From positions 186,001-250,000 of the forward strand of contig CAVSQX010000001.1 of the NCBI GenBank assembly GCA_963730225.1: a stretch of DNA of 64,000 bases, written 5' to 3'. Below, piece by piece: positions 1 to 7,178 of this stretch. Origin of the DNA: CAVSQX01 sp963730225. GTDB taxonomy: Bacteria; Planctomycetota; Phycisphaerae; Tepidisphaerales; Tepidisphaeraceae. A program made the position numbers and the translations under genes. The notes beneath the pieces were generated by a model. The model saw only the letters and a program-made list of their open reading frames with translations, was not told the DNA's origin and did not search any database. Each line of letters opens with the position of its first letter. Position 1 is the first letter of the stretch.

Positions 1-1
1 G

Positions 2-166
2 TATACGGTGCTTCGCAGCCCGCACATTGACAAGAAGAGCCGGGAGCAGTTTGAGATGCGAACGCACAAGCGCGTGATCGATATTTTTGAACCGACGGCA
101 CGGACGGTGGAGGCATTGAATCGTCTGGTCGTGCCGGCGGGTGTTTTTGTGAAGATCAAGGCGTAG
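2..166 (+). CDS. rpsJ: 30S ribosomal protein S10, C-terminal part (cut by window edge)
   Basis: The first 165 bases read in one frame as the last 54 residues of S10. They include the conserved SPHIDKKSREQFEMRTHKR stretch and end in GVFVKIKA before TAG. S10 is a small-subunit head protein and, as NusE, part of antitermination complexes. The start lies upstream of the window. It is normally the first gene of the S10 operon, but here a terminator-like hairpin follows 16 nt after the stop, so it may instead close an upstream str-type (tuf-rpsJ) unit. The family assignment is secure from sequence and gene order. Confidence 0.95.
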   Translation, partial: YTVLRSPHIDKKSREQFEMRTHKRVIDIFEPTARTVEALNRLVVPAGVFVKIKA

Positions 167-182
167 GTTTTCAGATATATAT

Positions 183-212
183 ATGCCCCTGCTGAAAGGG
201 GCATAATTTTTT
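183..212 (+). terminator. Terminator/attenuator-like hairpin between rpsJ and rplC
   Basis: An 8-bp perfect stem (183-190 with 197-204, arms ATGCCCCT and AGGGGCAT) with a 6-nt loop is followed by AA and six T residues. This is the layout of a Rho-independent terminator. It lies inside what is normally one continuous operon, so it either ends the upstream transcript or attenuates rplC and downstream genes. Two smaller hairpins follow at 233-250 and 254-265 before the rplC start. Confidence 0.7.
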
Positions 213-291
213 GGCCATCGCGGCCGACCGTGGGGTTCATCCAAGAACCCAGTCCTCGAAAGAGGCTCGGATCGGCGGGAATTGTTTTGTC

Positions 292-960
292 ATGACGCCA
301 GCACTGTTGGGCAAAAAAATCGGAATGACTCGTATCTACGACGAGAAGGGCGCGGTGGTGCCCGTGACAGTCGTGGAGGCGGGGCCGTGCGCGATCACGC
401 AAGTGAAATCGACGGATACCGATGGGTATCACGCGGTGCAGCTTAGCTTCGGGGAGATCAAGCCGAAGTTCAGCACGTTTCCGCTGATCGGGCATTGCGG
501 GAAGGCGGGGATCGGGCCGCGGAGACATTTCCGAGAGATCAGGCTGAAGGATGCGACGGATAAAAAGGCGGGGGACGTGGTGAACGTGGCGGTGTTCGAT
601 GGCGTGCAATATGTGGACGTGATTGGCACGAGCAAAGGGAAGGGATTTGCCGGCGTGATGAAACGCCATCACTTCGGCGGCCAGCCGGCGAGCCACGGCA
701 CGGAGCGCAAGCATCGCTCGCCGGGATCGATCGCCTCGCGGGCCACGTGGCGCGGCCAATGTGGAAAGCCGAAAAAAGGCGTTCGCATGGCCGGGCACAT
801 GGGAATGGATCAAGTCACGACTCGAAATCATCCGCTGGTAAAAATCGATTCTGAAAAAAATCTTCTGCTGATCAAAGGAGCTTTGCCGGGACCAAACGGC
901 GGGCTCCTTTTTGTTAGGAAAAGTGTGACCGCCCGGGAGAAGAAGGAGCAGCCGGCATGA
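292..960 (+). CDS. rplC: 50S ribosomal protein L3
   Basis: L3 is an early-assembling 23S rRNA-binding protein near the peptidyl-transferase centre. The 222-residue product starts MTPALLGKKIGMTRIYDEKG, the standard L3 N-terminus. It contains the GTSKGKGFAGVMKRHHFGG and SHGTERKHRSPGSI blocks typical of L3. I chose ATG 292 because the frame open from a TTG at 211 would add 27 residues unlike any L3. The length is slightly above the usual 205-210. The stop overlaps the rplD start by 4 nt (ATGA), so the two are translationally coupled. A 125-nt leader containing a terminator-like hairpin lies upstream. Confidence 0.97.
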   Translation: MTPALLGKKIGMTRIYDEKGAVVPVTVVEAGPCAITQVKSTDTDGYHAVQLSFGEIKPKFSTFPLIGHCGKAGIGPRRHFREIRLKDATDKKAGDVVNVAVFDGVQYVDVIGTSKGKGFAGVMKRHHFGGQPASHGTERKHRSPGSIASRATWRGQCGKPKKGVRMAGHMGMDQVTTRNHPLVKIDSEKNLLLIKGALPGPNGGLLFVRKSVTAREKKEQPA

Positions 961-1571
961 TCGAAGTTCCGGTTTACAACCAGACGGGCCAGGAGATCGA
1001 GAAGATCCAGGTCGACGAAGCCAAGCTCGGCGGAACGGTGCGGAAGAACCTGCTGAAGCAGGCGTTCGTGCACTATCACGCCAACCAGCGGCAGGGAACG
1101 GTTCGGACCAAGGCGCGCGGCGAAGTGGCGGGATCGACGCGGAAGATTTTCCGTCAGAAGGGAACCGGCAACGCCCGCATGGGCACGATACGCCAGCCGG
1201 TTCGTCGCGGCGGCGGACATGCCAAGCAGAAGCGGCCGAAGGATTGGCGGCAGGCGCTGCCGAAGAAGGCGCGGAGATTGGCGACCAAGAGCGCGATTCT
1301 GAGCAAGCTTCAGAGCAGCGATGTGTGCGTCGTGGATCAGATCAAGCTGGATCAGCCAAAGACGAAGCTGGTGGCCCAGATTTACAAAGCGCTGGGTTTG
1401 GATCGCAGCGTGCTGCTGGCGATTCATGGACGCGATGAAATGCTCGAGAAATCGGCGCGGAATCTGGATCGCACGACGCTGACGACGGTGGCGCAGCTCA
1501 ATGCGTGGGATATTTTGCGGAATCAGAAGTTGCTGCTGACCAAGGCGGGGTTGGAGCAGTTGTTGGTGTAA
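957..1571 (+). CDS. rplD: 50S ribosomal protein L4
   Basis: L4 binds 23S rRNA and lines the exit tunnel; in enterobacteria it also autoregulates the S10 operon. The 204-residue protein has the usual length and the conserved tunnel-loop motif GSTRKIFRQKGTGNARMG. The RKIFRQKGTGNARMGTIRQP block is diagnostic, although the common W/P residues of that loop are replaced by I/F. The C-terminus ends in the expected LLLTKAGLEQLLV. Its ATG lies inside the rplC stop (4-nt overlap). It is followed by a 78-nt gap holding an ATTGATT-type inverted repeat. Confidence 0.97.
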   Translation: MIEVPVYNQTGQEIEKIQVDEAKLGGTVRKNLLKQAFVHYHANQRQGTVRTKARGEVAGSTRKIFRQKGTGNARMGTIRQPVRRGGGHAKQKRPKDWRQALPKKARRLATKSAILSKLQSSDVCVVDQIKLDQPKTKLVAQIYKALGLDRSVLLAIHGRDEMLEKSARNLDRTTLTTVAQLNAWDILRNQKLLLTKAGLEQLLV

Positions 1572-1576
1572 GGAGA

Positions 1577-1638
1577 GTATTGATTATTGATTAATCCGTA
1601 AAAGGAATCCGGCTACGCTGTTAGGCAATAATCAATAC
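1577..1638. repeat. Heptamer hairpin in the rplD-rplW gap (ATTGATT type)
   Basis: Two perfect 12-nt arms, 1577-1588 (GTATTGATTATT) and 1627-1638 (AATAATCAATAC), flank a 38-nt loop. The left arm is built from tandem 7-nt ATTGATT units. The structure occupies almost the whole gap and ends 11 nt before the rplW ATG. It resembles the other TTG-core heptamer hairpins of this cluster. Confidence 0.75.
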
Positions 1639-1649
1639 GCACTAGAACC

Positions 1650-1928
1650 ATGGATAATACGAATGTCATCATCAAGCCGCTGATTACGGAGAAGAGCACG
1701 CATCAGCAGAACACGCGGAACACATACGCTTTTTCTGTGAATCCGGCGGCGAACAAGCAGCAGATCAAGCACGCGGTGGAGAAGCTGTACGAGGTGAAAG
1801 TGATCGACGTGCGGACGATGAACCGGCGCGGAAAGCCGCGGCGGACGCGTTTCAAGGTCGATACCACCAGCGATTGGAAACGGGCGATCGTGAAATTGGC
1901 GGAGGATTCCCGAATCGAGTTGTTCTAG
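1650..1928 (+). CDS. rplW: 50S ribosomal protein L23
   Basis: L23 sits at the polypeptide exit and docks SRP and trigger factor. The 92-residue product matches the family's usual length. It carries IIKPLITEKS near the N-terminus, NTYAFSVNPAANKQQIKHAVEKLYEVKV in the middle, and the basic loop NRRGKPRRTRFK. It follows rplD after a hairpin-bearing gap and precedes rplB by 14 nt, the canonical S10-operon position. No anomalies were seen. Confidence 0.97.
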   Translation: MDNTNVIIKPLITEKSTHQQNTRNTYAFSVNPAANKQQIKHAVEKLYEVKVIDVRTMNRRGKPRRTRFKVDTTSDWKRAIVKLAEDSRIELF

Positions 1929-1942
1929 GCGGCGAGTGAACC

Positions 1943-2809
1943 ATGCCCATCAAATATTACAATCCGACATCGGCGGGCCGGCGAGCGGGATCGGTCATCG
2001 ATTTCAAGGCGGTGCTGACCAAGTTCGAGCCGGAGAAATCGCTGACGGTGGGTCAGCGGCGGGCGACGGGCCGGAACAATCACGGCGTCATCACGGCCAA
2101 GCATCGCGGCGGCGGCGAGAAGCGGCTGTATCGGCTGATCGATTTCAAGCGGCTGAAAGATGGCGTGCCGGCGAAGGTGGAGGCGATCGAATACGATCCG
2201 AACCGTTCGTGTTTCATCGCGCTGATTCAATATTCCGACGGGGAAAAATCGTACATCCTGGCCCCCAACGGCCTGAAAGTCGGCGCGACGGTCATCAGCG
2301 GGCCGGACTCGCCGCCGGATTTGGGCAATTGCATGCCGCTGGCGAACGTTCCGGGCGGGCTGGAAATTCACAACATCGAAATGAATCCCGGCCAGGGCGG
2401 GAAACTGGTGCGATCGGCAGGCGGTGTGGCGCGGTTGTCGGCGAAAGAGGGTGAGTGGTCAGTGATCATTCTGCCCAGCGGCGAAATGCGCCGGGTGAAA
2501 AGCAAATGCCGGGCGACGATCGGGCAACTGGGGAATCTGGATTGGATCAACGTCAGCATCGGAAAAGCCGGCCGGCAGCGGCACATGGGCCATCGGCCGC
2601 ACACGCGGGCCAAGGCGATGAATCCGATCGATCATCCACTGGGCGGCGGCGAAGGCCGCAGCAACGGCGGACGGCATCCCGTCAGCAAAACCGGTGTGCC
2701 GGCCAAGGGTGGAATTACCAGAAGCCCCAGGAAAAACAGCGAAAAATTGATTCTGCGGCGTCGGAAGTTCGGGCGGTTCCAGCAGCGGCCGCAGACCGTG
2801 AATCTGTAA
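1943..2809 (+). CDS. rplB: 50S ribosomal protein L2
   Basis: L2 is a core 23S rRNA-binding protein needed for subunit association and peptidyl transfer. The 288-residue product has the RATGRNNHGVITAKHRGGG block and the C-terminal MNPIDHPLGGGEGRS motif around the conserved His231. The usual HPHGGGEGR has Leu in place of the second His. The C-terminus, RRRKFGRFQQRP, differs from the common RRR-K/R ending but is still basic. It is slightly longer than the typical 273-277 residues. It sits 14 nt after rplW and 12 nt before rpsS. Confidence 0.97.
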   Translation: MPIKYYNPTSAGRRAGSVIDFKAVLTKFEPEKSLTVGQRRATGRNNHGVITAKHRGGGEKRLYRLIDFKRLKDGVPAKVEAIEYDPNRSCFIALIQYSDGEKSYILAPNGLKVGATVISGPDSPPDLGNCMPLANVPGGLEIHNIEMNPGQGGKLVRSAGGVARLSAKEGEWSVIILPSGEMRRVKSKCRATIGQLGNLDWINVSIGKAGRQRHMGHRPHTRAKAMNPIDHPLGGGEGRSNGGRHPVSKTGVPAKGGITRSPRKNSEKLILRRRKFGRFQQRPQTVNL

Positions 2810-2821
2810 AGGAATTCGAGA

Positions 2822-3127
2822 ATGAGCCGAAGCGCAAAAAAAGGTCCGTTCGTGAACGAGAAGTTGTTCCGCAAGGTTTCCATGCTGAATGAGAACCGGG
2901 CGAAGCAGCCCATCAAGACCTGGGCGCGGGCGTGCACGATCATTCCGGAGTTCGTGGGCCACACGTTTGAGGTTCACAACGGGAACAAGTTTTTGAAGGT
3001 GTTCGTGCAGGAAGACATGGTGGGGCACAAGCTCGGCGAGTTTTCGCCGACGCGGATTTTCCGGGGCCACAGCGGCAAGAAGGCGGCGGCCGGCGCGCCG
3101 GGATCGACACCGACGGCGGACAAGTGA
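2822..3127 (+). CDS. rpsS: 30S ribosomal protein S19
   Basis: S19 is a head protein of the small subunit near the A site, forming a complex with S13. The 101-residue product starts MSRSAKKGPFVNEKLFRKV and contains the family blocks TWARACTIIPEFVGHTFEVHNG and DMVGHKLGEFSPTRIFRGHSG. A short Ala/Gly/Thr tail (AAAGAPGSTPTADK) extends beyond the usual end at about residue 90. It lies 12 nt after rplB and 26 nt before rplV. Confidence 0.97.
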   Translation: MSRSAKKGPFVNEKLFRKVSMLNENRAKQPIKTWARACTIIPEFVGHTFEVHNGNKFLKVFVQEDMVGHKLGEFSPTRIFRGHSGKKAAAGAPGSTPTADK

Positions 3128-3153
3128 TTGGATTGAACGACTGAGGTTTTTCG

Positions 3154-3495
3154 ATGCCTTTTGAAGCCAAACATCGCTTTGCCCGAATTTCGCCGCGGAA
3201 GGCTCGGCTGCTGATGAATCTGATCCGCGGCCGGGACGTGGACGACGCGATCACGCTGCTTCGATTCAGCAAACAGCGGGCGAGCGGAATGATCGAAAAA
3301 GTGGTTCGCTCGGCGGTGGCGAATGCGGCCGAGCAGGAAGTTTCGCCGACGCGCAACACGCTGTTTGTGGCCAAGGCGTGGGTTGATCCGGGACCGGTGG
3401 TGAAGCGGTTCCAGCCGAAGGATCGCGGCAAGGCGTATCCGATTAACAAGCGGACGAGTCATTTGGTGGTGACGATTGATGAAAGAACTGAGTGA
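3154..3495 (+). CDS. rplV: 50S ribosomal protein L22
   Basis: L22 lines the exit tunnel with L4. The 113-residue product has the normal length and the standard features: RFARISPRKARLLMNLIRGR near the N-terminus, an ANAAEQ-type helix, and the beta-hairpin region PVVKRFQPKDRGKAYPINKRTSHLVV. A 94-nt gap filled by a heptamer hairpin separates it from rpsC, unlike most bacteria where the two nearly touch. Confidence 0.96.
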   Translation: MPFEAKHRFARISPRKARLLMNLIRGRDVDDAITLLRFSKQRASGMIEKVVRSAVANAAEQEVSPTRNTLFVAKAWVDPGPVVKRFQPKDRGKAYPINKRTSHLVVTIDERTE

Positions 3496-3578
3496 ATTGC
3501 CGATTGCCGATTGCCAATTGCCGATTGAAAAGGCGATGGCGTTTTCTTCTTTCAATCGGCAATAGGCAATCGGCAATT
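3495..3578. repeat. Heptamer hairpin in the rplV-rpsC gap (ATTGCCR type)
   Basis: The left arm 3495-3530 is a run of ATTGCCG/ATTGCCA 7-nt units ending GATTGAAA. The right arm 3550-3578 is its near-perfect reverse complement (one mismatch over the inner 23 nt). The loop is about 20 nt. The element starts right at the rplV stop and ends 11 nt before the rpsC ATG, so it fills the gap and would form a long hairpin in the operon mRNA. Confidence 0.9.
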
Positions 3579-3589
3579 GGAAATCTCTT

Positions 3590-4289
3590 ATGGGTCAAAA
3601 GGTAAATCCGATAGGTTTTCGCACCGGTATCACCGAGGACTGGAAGAGCCGATGGTACGCGCCCGAAGCATGCGTACGGGAATTTTCTGGTTGAAGATTT
3701 CAAGCTGCGAAAGCACGTGGATCAGCGGCTGAACCGTCGGCCGCCGTTTGCGGGGATCAGCGATATTCTGATCGAGCGGACGCGCGAGGAAGTCACGATC
3801 ACACTGCGAACGGCCCGGCCGGGACTGGTGATCGGGCCCAAGGGGGCGGAAGTGGACAAGCTGCGGGAGGAACTGGAAGACCTGATCAAGCGGAAAGTCG
3901 CTCCGATCAAGGTGATCGAAATCAAGAATCCGGATTTGAACGCGCAGCTGGTGGCGGAGGCGATCGCGGAACAATTAAAAAAGCGGGCCAGCTTCCGGCG
4001 CGTGCTGAAAATGCGGATGGAAAGCACGATGCAGGCGGGAGCGAAGGGAATTCGCATCAGCGTCAGCGGCCGACTGGGCGGAGCGGAAATCGCCCGGCAG
4101 GAAAAGGCGACGGTCGGCTCGGTTCCGTTGACGACGCTTCAGGCGAACATCGATTACGGATACGCGATCGCTTTTACGACGTATGGAACGATCGGCGTGA
4201 AGGTTTGGATTTTTCGGGGAATGTATGGAGAGGAAGTGCTGGAGACGGATGTGAGGCCGGGGGGCGGACCGAGGAGAGGAAGACGGTGA
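3590..4289 (+). CDS. rpsC: 30S ribosomal protein S3 (frameshifted near 3665)
   Basis: S3 is a KH-domain protein at the mRNA entry site. ATG 3590 starts MGQKVNPIGFRTGITEDWKSRWYAP, a canonical N-terminus. One extra G near 3665 then shifts the frame and gives a stop at about residue 35. Removing that G restores KHAYGNFLVEDFKLRKHV and the rest: the KH motif GLVIGPKGAEVDKLR and the C-terminal RISVSGRLGGAEIARQEK. The corrected length is 232 residues, as expected. S3 is essential, so an assembly or sequencing error is far likelier than a real lesion. The gene lies between two ATTGCCR hairpins. Confidence 0.93.
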
Positions 4290-4290
4290 G

Positions 4291-4390
4291 ATTGCCGATT
4301 GCCGATTGCCGATTGCCAATTGCCGATTGAAAGAGGCAAGCGGCTTGGATCGCTATTCCAATCGGCAATTGGCAATTGGCAATCGGCAAT
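4291..4390. repeat. Heptamer hairpin in the rpsC-rplP gap (ATTGCCR type)
   Basis: The left arm 4291-4332 holds six tandem 7-nt units (ATTGCCG/ATTGCCA). The right arm 4357-4390 carries the complementary CGGCAAT/TGGCAAT units. The loop is about 24 nt. The element begins one base after the rpsC stop and ends 14 nt before the rplP ATG. The same unit family occurs at 3495 and 7179. Confidence 0.9.
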
Positions 4391-4404
4391 GGATTAGGTG
4401 TTTT

Positions 4405-4827
4405 ATGGCCATGATGCCCAAACGAGTGAAGTTCCGCAAAAGCCAGCGGGGGAAGAACCGCGGGAATGCGACGCGCGGAAACCACATCGCTTTTGGCGAG
4501 TATGGTTTGCAGGCGCTGAAGAATGCGTGGATCACGGCCAAGCAGATCGAAGCCGGCCGAGTGGCGGCGACGCACTTTCTGCGGCGTGAAGGACGGATCT
4601 TCATTCGCATCTTCCCGCACAAGCCAGTGTCGGCCAAACCGCTGGAAGTGCGAATGGGCTCTGGAAAAGGCGAGCCGGAATATTGGTGCGCGGTGGTGAA
4701 GCCGGGAACGATGATGTTCGAGATCGTCGGCGTCGATGAGGCGACGGCCAAGCGGGCGCTGTTGCGCGTCGCTCACAAGATGCCGATCCCGACGCGGTTC
4801 GTGCATCGCCGGCGTGCGGTGGCGTAA
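4405..4827 (+). CDS. rplP: 50S ribosomal protein L16
   Basis: L16 organises the A-site tRNA pocket of the large subunit. ATG 4405 gives MAMMPKRVKFRKSQRGKNRG, the typical start, and a normal 140-residue product. It contains GNATRGNHIAFGEYGLQALKNAWIT, the RRGR-like REGRIFIRIFPHKPVSAKP block and a GSGKGEPEYWCAVVKPG motif. The frame is open further upstream through the hairpin repeat, but that part is not coding-like, so the internal ATG was chosen. rpmC follows after 10 nt. Confidence 0.96.
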   Translation: MAMMPKRVKFRKSQRGKNRGNATRGNHIAFGEYGLQALKNAWITAKQIEAGRVAATHFLRREGRIFIRIFPHKPVSAKPLEVRMGSGKGEPEYWCAVVKPGTMMFEIVGVDEATAKRALLRVAHKMPIPTRFVHRRRAVA

Positions 4828-4837
4828 GAGGTTTGCG

Positions 4838-5050
4838 ATGAAGATCAAAGAGATCACTGAAAAAGAGACCGAGGCGCTGGAGCACGATCTGGTGGAAAAG
4901 CAGAAGCACCTGTTCGAGCTGCGGACGCAGGCGGTGACGGAAAAGCTGGAAGATCCGAGCCAACTGGGCAAGACGCGGCGGGATATCGCCCGGCTGAAAA
5001 CGGTGCTGCACCAGCGTGAGCTGGCGGCGGCGAAGTCGGCGGGCAAATAA
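4838..5050 (+). CDS. rpmC: 50S ribosomal protein L29
   Basis: L29 is a small helical-hairpin protein at the exit-tunnel rim. ATG 4838 (preceded by AGAGG) yields 70 residues, MKIKEITEKETEALEHDL onward. The family signature LFELRTQAVTEKLEDPSQL is followed by KTRRDIARLKTVLHQREL. The length is normal. It fits exactly between rplP and rpsQ, with 10- and 13-nt spacers. Confidence 0.95.
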   Translation: MKIKEITEKETEALEHDLVEKQKHLFELRTQAVTEKLEDPSQLGKTRRDIARLKTVLHQRELAAAKSAGK

Positions 5051-5063
5051 CGAAAGCGGAAAT

Positions 5064-5411
5064 ATGGCTGAAAGCGCAACGAAGGAAACCAAGACGCCGG
5101 ATCGTTCGCAGTTGCGGACGATCGCCGGGGTGGTCGCGTCGGATAAGGGCGACAAGACGATCAAGGTGGTCGTGAATTACCAGATGCGGCATCCGAAATA
5201 TGGAAAGTATCTGAAACGGCGAACGGTGCTGCACGCTCACGATGAGAAGAATGAAGCGAAGGAAGGGGACACGGTGGAGATCGCCGAGTGCCGGCCGTTG
5301 AGCAAGACCAAGCATCATCGGCTGCTGCGGATCGTGCAGAAAGCGCCCGAGCGGGCGGTGCAGATTTCGGCGGAAGAAGTGATGACGGGAAAGGCTCCTG
5401 AGAGCCGGTGA
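5064..5411 (+). CDS. rpsQ: 30S ribosomal protein S17
   Basis: S17 is a primary 16S rRNA-binding OB-fold protein. ATG 5064 gives 115 residues. The core runs from RTIAGVVASDKGDKTIKVVV through HPKYGKYLKRRTVLHAHDEKN to the signature GDTVEIAECRPLSKTKHHRL. A 30-residue C-terminal extension after the core (VQKAPERAVQISAEEVMTGK) makes it longer than the common 84-90 residues. It lies 13 nt after rpmC and 18 nt before rplN. Confidence 0.95.
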   Translation: MAESATKETKTPDRSQLRTIAGVVASDKGDKTIKVVVNYQMRHPKYGKYLKRRTVLHAHDEKNEAKEGDTVEIAECRPLSKTKHHRLLRIVQKAPERAVQISAEEVMTGKAPESR

Positions 5412-5429
5412 ATCGAAAGCGGTATTCCG

Positions 5430-5815
5430 ATGATTCAGCAGCAAACATACGTGGACATCGCCGACAACACCGGCGCTCGCGAGGCGATGTGCATCAAAGT
5501 GTTGCGCGGCAGCAGCAGCAAGGGCAAGTTCAAACGGAGGGTGGCGGGCATCGGCGACATCATCATTTGCGCGGTGAAAAAGCGCAGCCGACGGGCGAAA
5601 TCAAGGACGGCGAGATTATTCGCTGCGTCGTGGTTCGCACCAAGCAGCCGACGATTCGGCCGGACGGAAGCTATGTGCGGTTCGATCGCAACGCGGCGGT
5701 GGTGATCGACAAGGAAAATAATCCGCGCGGCACCCGCATCTTCGGAGCGGTGGCCAGAGAATTGAGAGACAAGAATTTTATGAAGATTGTTTCGCTGGCC
5801 AGCGAGGTTGTGTAA
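5430..5815 (+). CDS. rplN: 50S ribosomal protein L14 (frameshifted at 5577-5581)
   Basis: L14 contacts the 16S rRNA at the subunit interface. ATG 5430 reads MIQQQTYVDIADNTGAREAM through RVAGIGDIIICAVKK, then leaves the frame at an A5 run. The expected AQPTGEIKDGEIIRCVVVRT and the rest (FDRNAAVVIDKENNPRGTRI, ending SLASEVV) continue in the next frame. Adding one A (A6) restores a 128-residue protein of normal length. A miscounted homopolymer is the likely cause. Ribosomal -1 slippage on the AAA-AAG pair would give the same protein and is not excluded by sequence alone. Confidence 0.94.
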
Positions 5816-5829
5816 GGCGGAAAACGGTT

Positions 5830-6159
5830 ATGGCACGACACATAAAAACCGGCGATCAGGTGATGGTGATAGCGGGCGCGGACAAAGGCAAAAGCGGCCG
5901 GGTGCTGCGGATTTTGACGCACCGGGATCGCGTGGTGGTGGAAGGAATTAACCGGGTGTGGAAGCACGTTCGGCCGTCGCAGCGGGCGCCGCAGGGCGGA
6001 CGAATTCAGAAGGATGCGCCGATCCACATCAGCAACGTGATGCCGATCGATCCGTCCACCGGGAAGGCGACGCGCGTGCGGTTCGAGCAGCGCGACGGAC
6101 GGAAGCATCGCGTGGCGATCTCAAGCGGGATCGATCTGGGAGCGCTGGGCAAGAAGTAA
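5830..6159 (+). CDS. rplX: 50S ribosomal protein L24
   Basis: L24 is an assembly initiator with an N-terminal KOW domain. The 109-residue product has normal length. Its KOW motif reads GDQVMVIAGADKGKSGRVLR (residues about 8-27). The family's VEGINRVWKHVRPSQ and GGRIQKDAPIHISNVMPIDP segments follow. It lies 14 nt after rplN and 12 nt before rplE. No irregularities were seen. Confidence 0.96.
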   Translation: MARHIKTGDQVMVIAGADKGKSGRVLRILTHRDRVVVEGINRVWKHVRPSQRAPQGGRIQKDAPIHISNVMPIDPSTGKATRVRFEQRDGRKHRVAISSGIDLGALGKK

Positions 6160-6171
6160 GAGGACAGTGCG

Positions 6172-6894
6172 ATGGCTGAAGAAAAACCGGAAAAGAAGCC
6201 CAAGGGCGCCAAGCCGTCGGCGGAGGAGATCGCGGCCCGAAAGGCGGCGAAGAAGGCAAAAGCGACCGAGGCACAAGTTGAGGAGCCGGTATCGTCGGAG
6301 CCCGCGCCGCCGCCGAGGTTGATTGCGCATTACCGGGAAAAAGTAGTGCCGGCGCTTCAGGAAAAGTTCGGGTTCAGGAATGTTCTGGCCGCGCCGCGGC
6401 TGGAGAAAATCGTGATCTCGATGGGGCTGGGAAAAATCGCCACCAGCGGCGGCGCCGACAGCAAGGCAAAGTTCGAGCAGGCGGAGAAGGAATTGGGCGT
6501 GATCGCCGGGCAGAAGCCGGTGCGCTGCAAGGCGAAAAAGAGCGTGGCGAATTTCAAGGTGCGCGAAGGGCAGGAGACGGGATTGAAAGTCACGCTGCGC
6601 GGCGGGCGGATGTACGAATTTCTGGACCGGATGGTTTCCCTGGCCATCCCGCGCGTCAAGGACTTCCGCGGGCTGGATCCAAACGGGTTCGACAAGGCGG
6701 GGAATTACAATTTCGGGTTCGTGGAGCAGACGGTGTTTCCGGAAGTGGACGCGGCGTCGGTGACGTTCCAGCAGGGAATGAACATCACGATGGTGACGAC
6801 GGCCCACAACGCCGAGCAGGGCAAGGAGCTGCTGAAGCAGTTCGGATTTCCGTTCCGGGAGAAATCGCAGTTGGACGTTCCGATGAGGAAATAG
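6172..6894 (+). CDS. rplE: 50S ribosomal protein L5 with N-terminal Lys/Ala-rich extension
   Basis: L5 binds 5S rRNA in the central protuberance. Residues about 49-240 match the family: HYREKVVPALQEKFG, EKIVISMGLG, GQKPVRCKAKKSVANFKVREG and the NFGFVEQTVFPE block. The first 48 residues are a low-complexity Lys/Ala/Glu/Pro tail that ordinary 179-residue L5 lacks. ATG 6172 was kept because it lies 12 nt after rplX with GAGGACAG upstream, and no better start precedes the core. The extension is visible; its role is unknown. Confidence 0.95.
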   Translation: MAEEKPEKKPKGAKPSAEEIAARKAAKKAKATEAQVEEPVSSEPAPPPRLIAHYREKVVPALQEKFGFRNVLAAPRLEKIVISMGLGKIATSGGADSKAKFEQAEKELGVIAGQKPVRCKAKKSVANFKVREGQETGLKVTLRGGRMYEFLDRMVSLAIPRVKDFRGLDPNGFDKAGNYNFGFVEQTVFPEVDAASVTFQQGMNITMVTTAHNAEQGKELLKQFGFPFREKSQLDVPMRK

Positions 6895-6903
6895 GACGAA
6901 AAA

Positions 6904-7173
6904 ATGGCCACAAAAGCCTGGATAGCCAAGCAGAAGCGGCGCGAAGCGCTGGTGAAGAAGTACGCGGATTTGCGCCGGCAACTGAAGAAGGAGAAGAATT
7001 TCGCGGCGCTGGGCAGGCTGCCGCGCGACTCCAGCCCGACGCGCTCGCGCAATCGCTGTCAACTGACCGGGCGGTCGCGCGGGGTGCTGCGGAAGTTCAA
7101 AGTCTCCCGAATCATGCTGCGCGAATTGGCGCTGGCGGGAAAGATTCCGGGCTTGAAGAAGGCGAGTTGGTGA
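6904..7173 (+). CDS. rpsN: 30S ribosomal protein S14 (long, zinc-free type)
   Basis: S14 is a late-assembling protein of the small-subunit head. The 89-residue product matches the long bacterial form. It has the signature SPTRSRNRCQLTGRSRG followed by VLRKFKVSRIMLRELA and ends PGLKKASW. It lacks the CxxC pairs of the short zinc-binding form. It follows rplE by 9 nt. The gap downstream holds a heptamer hairpin. Confidence 0.96.
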   Translation: MATKAWIAKQKRREALVKKYADLRRQLKKEKNFAALGRLPRDSSPTRSRNRCQLTGRSRGVLRKFKVSRIMLRELALAGKIPGLKKASW

Positions 7174-7178
7174 AAATG

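Noticed and set aside
211..291. TTG start at 211 for rplC, adding 27 residues
   Set aside because: The added residues overlap the terminator stem and leader and do not resemble any L3; ATG 292 gives the canonical N-terminus.
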